The notes under the pieces are model-generated. The model worked only from the letters and a program-made list of their open reading frames with translations. It was not told where the DNA came from and did not search any database. Source: an uncultured Acetatifactor sp. (GTDB lineage: Bacteria > Bacillota > Clostridia > Lachnospirales > Lachnospiraceae). From it: a stretch of 39,051 bases of DNA. Location: NCBI GenBank assembly GCA_910577235.1, contig CAJTMX010000037.1, positions 1 through 39,051 of the forward strand, given 5' to 3'. The position numbers and the translations under genes were made by a program. Below are positions 16,409 through 23,279 of this stretch, piece after piece. Numbering within the stretch: position 1 is the first letter of the stretch; each line of letters opens with the position of its first letter.

Positions 16409-17315
16409 ACTGCATTTTATCATGCAAAGCAGCGATAGTATCGTGCTCGTCACCGTTCTCCTTTTGGGGATGTTCCTCCAGAAATCCGATGATGTAGTCC
16501 AGGCGGTTGACTGGTACGCCTGCGACAACCAGCCCGGCTATCACTTTTTGCAGCCGTCCCAGCGATACCAGCTCCGGAACTACGCCCTCCACCGCGGCCG
16601 GATAACGTCTGCGCACTATGTCCACCAGATTGGCGGTGAGCTGCCTGTTCAGGATGCGGTCATAGTATTGCAGAATAATTTCCGACAAATTGGCCAATAT
16701 ACAGTCCATGGCGGAGAATTCCACATATCCCTCCGGCACGGTGTCCTGTTTTTCCAGCCATTCCCCCTGGGGCCATGCCGTGGAGGGGATATTTTCCTCT
16801 TTCACATAATAATATTTGGGATATTCCGAGCCATTCCGGGCGACCACCTCTCTGCCGTGAAGCAGTATCCGGTATTCTTTATCCCCCACGGCGATACTGT
16901 CCCGCATCTGTATCAGCGGTACGGTAATACCCATCCGGTCCCCGAGCCTTATGCGCATATTGTGTATCAGAGCATAGTTGTTCCGGCTCTCCTCCATCAG
17001 CATTTCTACCAGCCCCATTCCCACTTCCAACACCAGGATGGGTTTTAGGATCGCAGTCTCGATCTCCGTTTGTTTCTGCACGGACTCCAAATTGCTCTGG
17101 GAGATGGCAGACGCTTGATGGTTCAGCAGATAGTCCGTGGAACAATCCATCAGCCGGGCGATAGAGCGTATCATCTCAGTGTCGGGGAGGCTGGTGCCAT
17201 TCTCCCATTTGGATACCGCCTGTGAGGTAACTCCCAGTTTTTCCGCTATTTTTTGTTGTGTATAGCCCTGATCCTGTCTGAGACGTAAAAATCGTTCCGC
17301 AAATTCTGTAAGCAT
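16407..17315 (-). CDS. XRE-family regulator fused to an FlhA-like cytoplasmic domain
   Basis: A 302-residue protein without membrane segments. Residues 5-62 are an XRE helix-turn-helix (GYTQQKIAEKLGVTSQAVSK, then WENGTSLPD). Residues 90-284 resemble the C-terminal domain of FlhA/LcrD (FHIPEP family). In order they show LEVGMGLVEML, a helix with MRIRLGDRMGI, VPLIQMRDSI, EYRILLHGREV, then GYVEFSAMDCILANLSEII, RRRYPAAVEGVVPELVSLGR and LQKVIAGLVVAGVPVNRLDY. These align without difficulty to remembered Salmonella FlhA landmarks (LEVG, PPVVHIRDN, YRILMKGVEI, MPKLTEDLVPGVVTL, LHKVLQNLLAEKVPIRD). The last FlhA subdomain is missing and the second is shortened. FlhA_C is the docking platform for FlgN, FliS and FliT complexes; two of those genes end beside this one. 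AGGAGGAG before the ATG at 17315 favours that start over one 45 bases upstream. DNA target and chaperone binding are inferred. Confidence 0.8.
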   Translation of the reverse strand: MLTEFAERFLRLRQDQGYTQQKIAEKLGVTSQAVSKWENGTSLPDTEMIRSIARLMDCSTDYLLNHQASAISQSNLESVQKQTEIETAILKPILVLEVGMGLVEMLMEESRNNYALIHNMRIRLGDRMGITVPLIQMRDSIAVGDKEYRILLHGREVVARNGSEYPKYYYVKEENIPSTAWPQGEWLEKQDTVPEGYVEFSAMDCILANLSEIILQYYDRILNRQLTANLVDIVRRRYPAAVEGVVPELVSLGRLQKVIAGLVVAGVPVNRLDYIIGFLEEHPQKENGDEHDTIAALHDKMQ

Positions 17316-17405
17316 ATTCTCCTCCTGTTCCCGAGGCCCTTCCGGGCCTGTGTTCCGCATATTTTATCGGTGGGACCTCTGTCTGTCCCCTCCCGTGTTT
17401 TATAA

Positions 17406-17434
17406 AGAATAGCACAGAAAACGGGATGCGGCAA
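17406..17434 (-). promoter_or_regulatory. Promoter of the HTH-FlhA-like regulator
   Basis: On the minus strand: TTGCCG (17434-17429), a 17-base spacer, and TATTCT (17411-17406) preceded by TGTGC. It points away from the muramidase promoter. Confidence 0.55.
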
Positions 17435-17457
17435 CCAACCGTTGATAGATTTGCAGT

Positions 17458-17472
17458 ACAACCGCAGGTTGT
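17458..17472. promoter_or_regulatory. Inverted repeat between divergent promoters, candidate operator
   Basis: ACAACC-GCA-GGTTGT, a perfect 6-bp inverted repeat with a 3-base centre. It lies 24 bases upstream of the regulator's -35 box and 16 bases upstream of the muramidase -35 box. Further AACC/GTTG half-sites lie at 17433-17444. Size and symmetry fit an XRE-family dimer site. Confidence 0.45.
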
Positions 17473-17488
17473 GCACGAGCGTGGGTTC

Positions 17489-17518
17489 TTGACATAAAAG
17501 GGTTTACGGAAGTATAGT
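17489..17518 (+). promoter_or_regulatory. Sigma-A promoter of the GH25 muramidase
   Basis: A perfect TTGACA (17489-17494), an 18-base spacer and TATAGT (17513-17518). Confidence 0.68.
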
Positions 17519-17580
17519 ATAGATAAGTTATGTATATAAGTAGTGTTGTGGTAGATACCATCGGACAGGAGGTTACACAG

Positions 17581-19155
17581 ATGAATCTGGAAGAAGATCT
17601 GGAGGACAGAGCCGGAGAGCCGCGCAGATGGATACGTATGTTACCGCTGCTTGTAGCAGTGTTGATCATATTAGTGATATTGATGGTGATGGTGGTGCAG
17701 CGCAGGCAGAGTGCCGGAGAAGACCAGCCCGGGGATAGCGGCAGCACCCTGTGGGGCAGCGCGGAGGATTCCGGGCAGAGCGCCGCCGGGGCCATAGAAG
17801 ATTTATCTCAGACAGGCGGAGAGGATGTAGGGGAAGGCAGCTCGGCGGCAGGTAATATTTCGGATGCCACAGACCCCCAGGAATCGTCTCCCCAGGAGGT
17901 GGGAAGTCAGGTGGATGTGGCGCAGCTGCTGGTATCGGATCGCGTGCAGGAGCAGGACCGGGTGACTGTGGGTATCGATGTGTCCCGCTATCAGGGGACG
18001 ATAGACTGGGGTCTCGTGACAGAGTCGGGAATCGACTTTGCCATGATACGGGTGGGATATCGCAGCGCCCAGGAGGACAGGGAGATCTATGCCGATACCA
18101 ATGCCCGCTATAATATGCAGGAGGCCCAGGCGGCCGGTATCCAGGTGGGCGTATATTTCTTTTCCACGGCGGCATCCCAGGAGGAGGCCAGAGAGGAGGC
18201 CCTGTGGGTGGCGGATTATATCTCACAGTATCAGATCACTTATCCGGTGGCCTTTGACTGTGAGGGATATGAGCGGGAGGACAGTGTGCTGTATGGGCTG
18301 GATAAAGCGGAGCGGACGGATATTGCTCTGGCTTTTATCCAAGAGATCTATGAGCAGGGATATACCCCTATGTTTTACGGTTCCAGCTATGCCATGTCGG
18401 GCAGCAATCACTGGGATATGGAGCGGATTGAGCAGACCTGTAAGGTTTGGGTGTCTCAGTATCCTGCTCTGCCCTATCCTCAGACGGAGCGGTCCTCCTA
18501 TCAGGGAACACATGCCATGTGGCAGTATACCAATCAGGGCAGTGTGCCGGGAATCGGGCAGCCGGTGGATGTGAACGTGGCGTATTTTGGCTATGAGGGA
18601 GCGGCGGAGGCTGTGAACGGACAGGCCCCGGAACAGGCGTATGCGGATGTGGAGGCGCTGATGAATTTCCGGGAGGTGAATGAGACGGTGACGGCCAAGG
18701 AATCCACCAATCTGCGGAACATACCCAGTCAGGGGCAGGAGAGCAGTGTGCTGTGGACACTTCAGAACGGGGAAGGGGCTCTGCGCACGGGTGTAAGCGA
18801 CAGCGGATGGTCCAGGCTGGTGTACCGTGAACAGGTATGTTATGCCGTATCGAATCTGCTCACCACGGATCTGACATATCAGGCCCCGGAACCGAAGCCG
18901 GCACCTGAGGATGACGGACTTAAGACCAAATTTGCAGACTGTAATGAGCTGATGACTGCCAAGATCGAGACCAATCTTCGGGCGCTGCCCAGCGTGAACA
19001 ACCCGGAGGCTGTGGTGGTGGCTACGATCCGTTATGGTGAAGTGGTGGTGCGCACCGGGATCAATACGGATGTGGGCTGGTCCCGGGTGGAGTATGACGG
19101 ACAGGTGCTGTACTGTGTGAGCAGCTATCTGACGCCCGCCCCGGCGCAGGAGTAG
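17581..19155 (+). CDS. Membrane-anchored GH25 muramidase with two SH3-like domains
   Basis: A 524-residue surface enzyme. A short cytoplasmic tail (1-20) is followed by one membrane anchor (about 21-39) with no obvious cleavage site, then a roughly 90-residue acidic Gly/Ser/Gln linker. The GH25 lysozyme domain runs about 130-335: VGIDVSRYQG with Asp133, the catalytic DxE as Asp226-Cys-Glu228, and MWQYTNQGSVPGIGQPVDVN closing the barrel. Two bacterial SH3-like wall-binding repeats follow (about 371-430 and 458-519), each with an LR-x-(I/L)PS motif and a GWSR motif. GH25 enzymes cut the MurNAc-GlcNAc bond of peptidoglycan. AGGAGGT seven bases before the ATG fixes the start. It is transcribed away from the HTH-FlhA-like gene, so co-regulation is possible, for instance wall remodelling with flagellation. 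Confidence 0.9.
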   Translation: MNLEEDLEDRAGEPRRWIRMLPLLVAVLIILVILMVMVVQRRQSAGEDQPGDSGSTLWGSAEDSGQSAAGAIEDLSQTGGEDVGEGSSAAGNISDATDPQESSPQEVGSQVDVAQLLVSDRVQEQDRVTVGIDVSRYQGTIDWGLVTESGIDFAMIRVGYRSAQEDREIYADTNARYNMQEAQAAGIQVGVYFFSTAASQEEAREEALWVADYISQYQITYPVAFDCEGYEREDSVLYGLDKAERTDIALAFIQEIYEQGYTPMFYGSSYAMSGSNHWDMERIEQTCKVWVSQYPALPYPQTERSSYQGTHAMWQYTNQGSVPGIGQPVDVNVAYFGYEGAAEAVNGQAPEQAYADVEALMNFREVNETVTAKESTNLRNIPSQGQESSVLWTLQNGEGALRTGVSDSGWSRLVYREQVCYAVSNLLTTDLTYQAPEPKPAPEDDGLKTKFADCNELMTAKIETNLRALPSVNNPEAVVVATIRYGEVVVRTGINTDVGWSRVEYDGQVLYCVSSYLTPAPAQE

Positions 19156-19269
19156 GCGGCTAGGGAGCACTCTGCCTCCTTCGTCCCTGCCCTTTGGCTT
19201 ACGGTGGTACGATGGTGGGAGAATGGAGGCGGCGGCTCATGAACAGAAGGAGGGTAAGGGGAGAAAGGC

Positions 19270-19746
19270 ATGGCGAGGAATCTGACTACTTTGTGTTATA
19301 TAGAGCGGGACGGCGCTTATCTGATGCTGCACCGGGTGAAAAAGCAGCAGGATATCAATAAGGATAAATGGATCGGTGTGGGCGGTCATTTTGAGGAGGG
19401 GGAGTCCCCTGAGGAATGTCTGCTGCGGGAGGTGGCGGAGGAGACGGGACTGACGCTGACCGATTACCGGCTGCGGGGCGTGATCACGTTTATGACGGAC
19501 ATCTATCCTGCGGAGTATATGTTTTTGTATACGGCAAAGGGTTTTTCGGGGACTATACATGTGTGTGATGAGGGAAACCTGGAGTGGGTGCCCAAGGGGC
19601 AGGTATACCGGTTGCCTATCTGGGAGGGGGATAAGATATTTTTTCGTCTCCTGGAGGAGAGGCGGGACTTTTTCTCTCTGAAACTGCGGTACGTGGGGGA
19701 TACTTTGGCGGAGGCCGTGTTGAACGGGAAGGACAGATTGGTGTAA
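19270..19746 (+). CDS. Nudix hydrolase, MutT/8-oxo-dGTPase type
   Basis: A 158-residue Nudix protein. The complete box GX5EX7REUXEEXGU is seen as GHFEEGE-SPEECLL-REVAEETGL (about residues 37-59), so metal binding and pyrophosphatase chemistry should be intact. The N-terminal ARNLTTLCYIERDGAYLMLH and the phrase NKDKWIGVGGHFEEGE are like the MTH1/YtkD-type sanitising hydrolases, though the true substrate cannot be read from sequence. AGGGGAG precedes the ATG. The 114-base gap before it contains neither a clear terminator nor a clear promoter. Confidence 0.88.
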   Translation: MARNLTTLCYIERDGAYLMLHRVKKQQDINKDKWIGVGGHFEEGESPEECLLREVAEETGLTLTDYRLRGVITFMTDIYPAEYMFLYTAKGFSGTIHVCDEGNLEWVPKGQVYRLPIWEGDKIFFRLLEERRDFFSLKLRYVGDTLAEAVLNGKDRLV

Positions 19747-19761
19747 AATATAAAAAAGTAC

Positions 19762-19792
19762 TTGACCTTCCACCTGGTGGAAGCTGTATAAA
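19762..19792 (+). promoter_or_regulatory. MerR-type operator-promoter
   Basis: TTGACC (19762-19767) and TATAAA (19787-19792) are separated by 19 bases, the over-long spacer typical of MerR-activated promoters. A perfect palindrome, CTTCCACC-T-GGTGGAAG (19767-19783), fills the spacer. The regulator gene starts 51 bases downstream, so autoregulation is expected. Confidence 0.85.
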
Positions 19793-19843
19793 AAGGTTAC
19801 CGGACAGACGGAAACAGGCTATGAAAGGGGAGATCCGCAGGCC

Positions 19844-20491
19844 ATGAAGATCAAACAGGTGGAGGAGCTGGTGGATATCACCCGCAAGAATATCCGCTTT
19901 TATGAGGAGCAGGGATTGCTCACTGTGGGAAGGTCGGAGAACGGTTACCGGGAATACAGTATGGAGGATGTGAAACGTCTAAAACAGATCCGCCTGCTGC
20001 GCGGACTTTCCGTGTCCCTTGACGATATCCGGCAGCTCTTTTCCGGCAAATATACGCTGGAGGATATTCTGGAGCGCCAGTTGACACATTTGGAGCGTCA
20101 GAAGGAGAGTCTCGACAAAACGCAACTGTACTGCAGGCAGTTGCTGGCAGGTACTCCCCGGCTGGAAACTTTGGATGTGGACGGCTGTCTGGAACAGATG
20201 GATAAGCTTAAGCAGGAGGGAGTGAAGTTTATGGATGAGTCTCACAAAGATTCCCGTAAGAAAAAACAGCAGGGCGCTTTGCTGGGGGCCGGGATCATGC
20301 TGTTTCTGACGCTGGCGCCGGTGGCGGCCGTGTTTGGAATCAGCATAAGCACCAGGGAACATATACCTATGTGGATATTGGTAGCTTTTACCGGTATCTC
20401 TGTGGTGGTGAGCGTAGCCATAGTGGCGGCCCTGGTGGGCAGGATCAAAGAGATCAAAGGAGGAGAAGAGGATGAAGCTTCTAAGTATTGA
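19844..20491 (+). CDS. MerR-family regulator with C-terminal membrane segments
   Basis: A 215-residue protein. Residues 1-70 are a MerR winged helix (MKIKQVEELVDITRKNIRFY, then EEQGLL and GYREYS), followed by a long dimerising helix (about 75-125). Instead of a cytoplasmic ligand domain there are two hydrophobic segments (about 145-165 and 175-200) and a charged tail, so the regulator is probably held at the membrane and may sense an envelope signal. No metal-binding cysteine pattern is present. It overlaps the next gene by 20 bases and lies behind a MerR-type promoter, making MerR-YbjQ-YhfC one operon. Confidence 0.85.
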   Translation: MKIKQVEELVDITRKNIRFYEEQGLLTVGRSENGYREYSMEDVKRLKQIRLLRGLSVSLDDIRQLFSGKYTLEDILERQLTHLERQKESLDKTQLYCRQLLAGTPRLETLDVDGCLEQMDKLKQEGVKFMDESHKDSRKKKQQGALLGAGIMLFLTLAPVAAVFGISISTREHIPMWILVAFTGISVVVSVAIVAALVGRIKEIKGGEEDEASKY

Positions 20492-20786
20492 ATATATCCC
20501 GGGGCAGGAGATCGAGGCATTGGGTATGGTAAAGGGCACGGTGGTCCAGACCAAGAATATCGGCCGGGATTTTATGGCGGGTATGAAAACGCTGGTGGGC
20601 GGCGAGATCGTGGGCTATACGGAAATGCTGAACGAGGCCCGGCAGATCGCCGTCAAGCGTATGGTGGACGAGGCCAGAGAGCTGGGGGCGGACGCTGTGA
20701 TCGGCGTCAAGTACGGTTCCTCCCAGGTCATGTCCGGAGCCGCCGAGGTTATCGCCTACGGCACGGCGGTGAAATATAAATCATAG
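20472..20786 (+). CDS. YbjQ-family (UPF0145) protein
   Basis: A 104-residue protein of the YbjQ family, sometimes named heavy-metal-binding but with no established function. Family features are EALGMVKGTVVQTKNIGRDF, the central GGEIVGYTEMLNEARQIAVK and GADAVIGVKYGSS. Members form compact oligomers. The start at 20472 lies within the last codons of the MerR gene, behind AGGAGGAGAAGAGG, so it is translationally coupled. It has no cysteine, which argues against thiol-metal binding. Confidence 0.85.
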   Translation: MKLLSIEYIPGQEIEALGMVKGTVVQTKNIGRDFMAGMKTLVGGEIVGYTEMLNEARQIAVKRMVDEARELGADAVIGVKYGSSQVMSGAAEVIAYGTAVKYKS

Positions 20787-20799
20787 GAGGTAAAATCAT

Positions 20800-21618
20800 A
20801 TGACAGTCAGTACAATGATTCCCGATGTCCCTGCAGCCAACATTGTCGGCATGGTGGTTTCCCTGGTCATAGCCGTGGGGCTGCCCATCGCCCTGTGTAT
20901 CATCGTGTGGAGAAAAACAAAAGCCAGAATATCCAGTTTCTTTATCGGAGCGGCCACATTTGTGTTGTTCGCGCTGATCCTGGAACAGATTCTGCATGTG
21001 GTGGTGCTGACGGCCACGGGTACGGCTCTCACAGGCAATATCTGGCTCTATGCTCTGTACGGCGGACTGGCGGCCGGAGTCTTTGAAGAGACAGGGCGAT
21101 ACCTGGCCATGAAACTGTGCATGAGAAAGAATCTGAATAAGCAGAACGCCATAATGTACGGCGTGGGGCACGGCGGTATCGAGGCAATGCTGCTGGTGGG
21201 AATGGCGTGTATCAGCAATCTGGTGATCGCAGTGATGATCAACAGCGGCCAGGTTCCGGCGCTGCTGGAAATGAGCGGAGTGGACGGCTCGACTTATGTG
21301 CTGGCCGTATCCCAGATGACAGCCGTGAGTACCACTCCGGCATGGCAGTTCTATATGGCGGGGCTGGAGAGGATAGCGGCCATCATCTTCCATATTTCCG
21401 CCTCTTATCTGGTTTATCTGGCGGTAAAAGAGAAAAAGCTCCCTTATTATCTGCTGGCTGTCCTGCTGCACTTCCTGCTGGATGCCATGGTACTGATCAT
21501 CGCGAATTATCTGTCCATTCTGGCGGTGGAAGGAATCACGCTGCTGTTTTCCTGTATACTTGGAGGAGTGGTGTGGAAGATGTACCACAGCGGGGCCCGG
21601 AACGGCGCCGCCGCATAA
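20800..21618 (+). CDS. YhfC-family intramembrane glutamic protease-like protein
   Basis: A 272-residue membrane protein with about seven hydrophobic segments. Three conserved intramembrane motifs stand out: EETGRY (EExxR), GVGHGGIEA and LLHFLLDA (HxxxD). This is the layout of YhfC proteins, distant relatives of the PrsW and CAAX (Rce1) glutamic proteases. Activity is known for the wider superfamily but not for this protein. AGGAGG eight bases before the ATG fixes the start. Being cotranscribed with a membrane-tethered MerR regulator raises the possibility that it acts on that regulator; this is inference only. Confidence 0.83.
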   Translation: MTVSTMIPDVPAANIVGMVVSLVIAVGLPIALCIIVWRKTKARISSFFIGAATFVLFALILEQILHVVVLTATGTALTGNIWLYALYGGLAAGVFEETGRYLAMKLCMRKNLNKQNAIMYGVGHGGIEAMLLVGMACISNLVIAVMINSGQVPALLEMSGVDGSTYVLAVSQMTAVSTTPAWQFYMAGLERIAAIIFHISASYLVYLAVKEKKLPYYLLAVLLHFLLDAMVLIIANYLSILAVEGITLLFSCILGGVVWKMYHSGARNGAAA

Positions 21619-21628
21619 TGGGATGCAC

Positions 21629-21660
21629 CAAAAAAAGGAGAATTACTTCTCCTTTTTTTT
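21629..21660. terminator. Bidirectional terminator between convergent genes
   Basis: GGAGAA-TTAC-TTCTCC flanked by A7 on the left and T8 on the right, so each strand ends in a U tract. The minus-strand stop codon lies in its loop, and the last residues of that protein (KKKEK) are encoded by the terminator itself. Confidence 0.9.
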
Positions 21661-22983
21661 GGTGAACAGAGTGTCAATATATTTTCTGATCTCTTCGTCG
21701 GGCATGGATTTGAGCAGATATCCCTCGGGCTTTAGAGCCATAACCTTCTGAACGCTCTCCCGGTCGCCTTTGCCGGTGAGGAAGACCACGGGGATATCGG
21801 CGGTATTTTTCTCCGACCGTATCATTTCCAGCGCCTGTCTTCCGTCGCACACCGGCATCTCATAGTCCAGTACGATCAGGTCGGGTCTGTTTACCGCTAT
21901 GCTGGAAATGGCGGCTATGCTGGAATTGGCCTCAGACACATTGTAAGATTCCGACAGCAGTTTGACGATTCTGGCCCTCATAAAATCGGAGTCGTCCACC
22001 ACCAGAATGTTCTTGGGAACCGGTCTCTCCTGACTTAAAAACTGGTTGATCGCCTGCATCGCATTGTCGGGATTGATGTTGGGCACGATCTTTCCGCGGA
22101 TGGACTCCGAACTGTTGGCACAGAATGCGAAATATCCGTTTCCGGTGTCAAACAGCAGACTGCAGGCGGGGGTCGTGCGCTCAAAGGAACTCACCAACTG
22201 TTCATAGCTCAGCAGGGACTCCTTTTCCAGTTTGAACAGGTCCACGGAGGGGAAGTTCTCCCTGATCCGTTCCAGAAACTGTCTGGATATGTACCGGGTG
22301 ATGTTCACTACCATGTCGTCCACCCGTAAATACTGGGTGTTCAATATATCGCCGACAATCTTCAATAACAAGTATTTTTCGTAGACCAGCGTGATCTCCC
22401 ATTTTTCCTTTTGCTGGCCGGAATAAATAAAGCGGCAGCAGACCACTTCTCCGAAATCTTCCCCGGCATACTGTTCGCTGATGAGCTTTGCTTTCAGATG
22501 ATAAATATCGTCCACAAGCTGAACGATGGCCTGCTCCAAAGCCTCTTTTTCTTCTTCGTGGGGAATATTGGCCCACTTGCTCTTTCGTTTTCCGGTGATC
22601 GCCAGATCCTCCGTCTGTGTATGCCCTACCACCCAGCCGATACAGACTCCCAGAAAATGTCGTATGGACTCCAGCGAGTACCCGGTTTCCTCCATCTCCC
22701 TCTCCAGAGCCGGAAGAGTGATGTTGCGGAAATCATCGTGCAAGCGTTTATGTATCGTATATTCGCTGTAATCAATAGAGCGCATATACGCTTCTTCATG
22801 TTCAAAATGTTCCAGAGTGTGATTTTTTAGATACTTGGCGCCCTCCTGACATACCCACTCGCGTTTCTCCTCATTCTCGCTGATTCGGAGCAGCTTGTTC
22901 ATGGTTGAAAAGAGTGTCTTGTGCTCCTTGTCAATAAAATCCACGCCTATTTTGTAACTGTTATGCCATTCTATGCGATTCAC
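21643..22983 (-). CDS. Hemerythrin, CheX-like and receiver domain protein
   Basis: A 446-residue soluble protein. Residues 1-130 are a bacteriohemerythrin with all expected di-iron ligands in place (DKEH near 21, the HTLEHFEHEE helix, the HKRLH helix and the GHTQTED helix), so it should bind oxygen or sense redox. Residues about 175-310 (KWEITLVYEKYLLLKIVGDI and following) have the strand-helix pattern of CheX-type chemotaxis phosphatases, but the catalytic ExxN is not evident. Residues 325-446 are a receiver domain (ILVVDDSDFM, LDYEMPVCDG, LTGKGD, then a conserved lysine in LLKSMP). It may tie oxygen sensing to chemotaxis. The only upstream signal is an extended -10 box. Confidence 0.85.
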   Translation of the reverse strand: MNRIEWHNSYKIGVDFIDKEHKTLFSTMNKLLRISENEEKREWVCQEGAKYLKNHTLEHFEHEEAYMRSIDYSEYTIHKRLHDDFRNITLPALEREMEETGYSLESIRHFLGVCIGWVVGHTQTEDLAITGKRKSKWANIPHEEEKEALEQAIVQLVDDIYHLKAKLISEQYAGEDFGEVVCCRFIYSGQQKEKWEITLVYEKYLLLKIVGDILNTQYLRVDDMVVNITRYISRQFLERIRENFPSVDLFKLEKESLLSYEQLVSSFERTTPACSLLFDTGNGYFAFCANSSESIRGKIVPNINPDNAMQAINQFLSQERPVPKNILVVDDSDFMRARIVKLLSESYNVSEANSSIAAISSIAVNRPDLIVLDYEMPVCDGRQALEMIRSEKNTADIPVVFLTGKGDRESVQKVMALKPEGYLLKSMPDEEIRKYIDTLFTKKKEK

Positions 22984-23050
22984 GCTGCCTCCCGTCCGTT
23001 CACTTTTCCCACTTATACGGAAAAGGCGAACTCAATTTTTATCATAGGAT

Positions 23051-23059
23051 ATTATAGCA
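23051..23059 (-). promoter_or_regulatory. Extended -10 box for the hemerythrin gene
   Basis: On the minus strand TGC-TATAAT (23059-23051). A -35 box at 17 bases is poor, so recognition would rely on the TGn extension. It lies 68 bases upstream of the start codon. Confidence 0.5.
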
Positions 23060-23188
23060 CCTTTTCCATTGTTTGCCTATCCATATAAACAATAAATTTG
23101 CAGAAAAAAAACGCGGACAGTTTGTAATATAGATATATGCTGTTTCGGTCTCAGAGGGAAAATTACAGGGGACAGAGTCAGAAAAAGG

Positions 23189-23217
23189 TTGATTATAACG
23201 GTGCGAACCTCTACAAT
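23189..23217 (+). promoter_or_regulatory. Sigma-A promoter of the cysteine desulfidase gene
   Basis: TTGATT (23189-23194), 17-base spacer, TACAAT (23212-23217). The ATG is 62 bases downstream. No riboswitch-sized leader is present. Confidence 0.6.
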
Positions 23218-23279
23218 AGGGGTAGAAATATATCCAAGTGAATGCATGATATTCCATATGAGACAGGGAGGATGTACGG

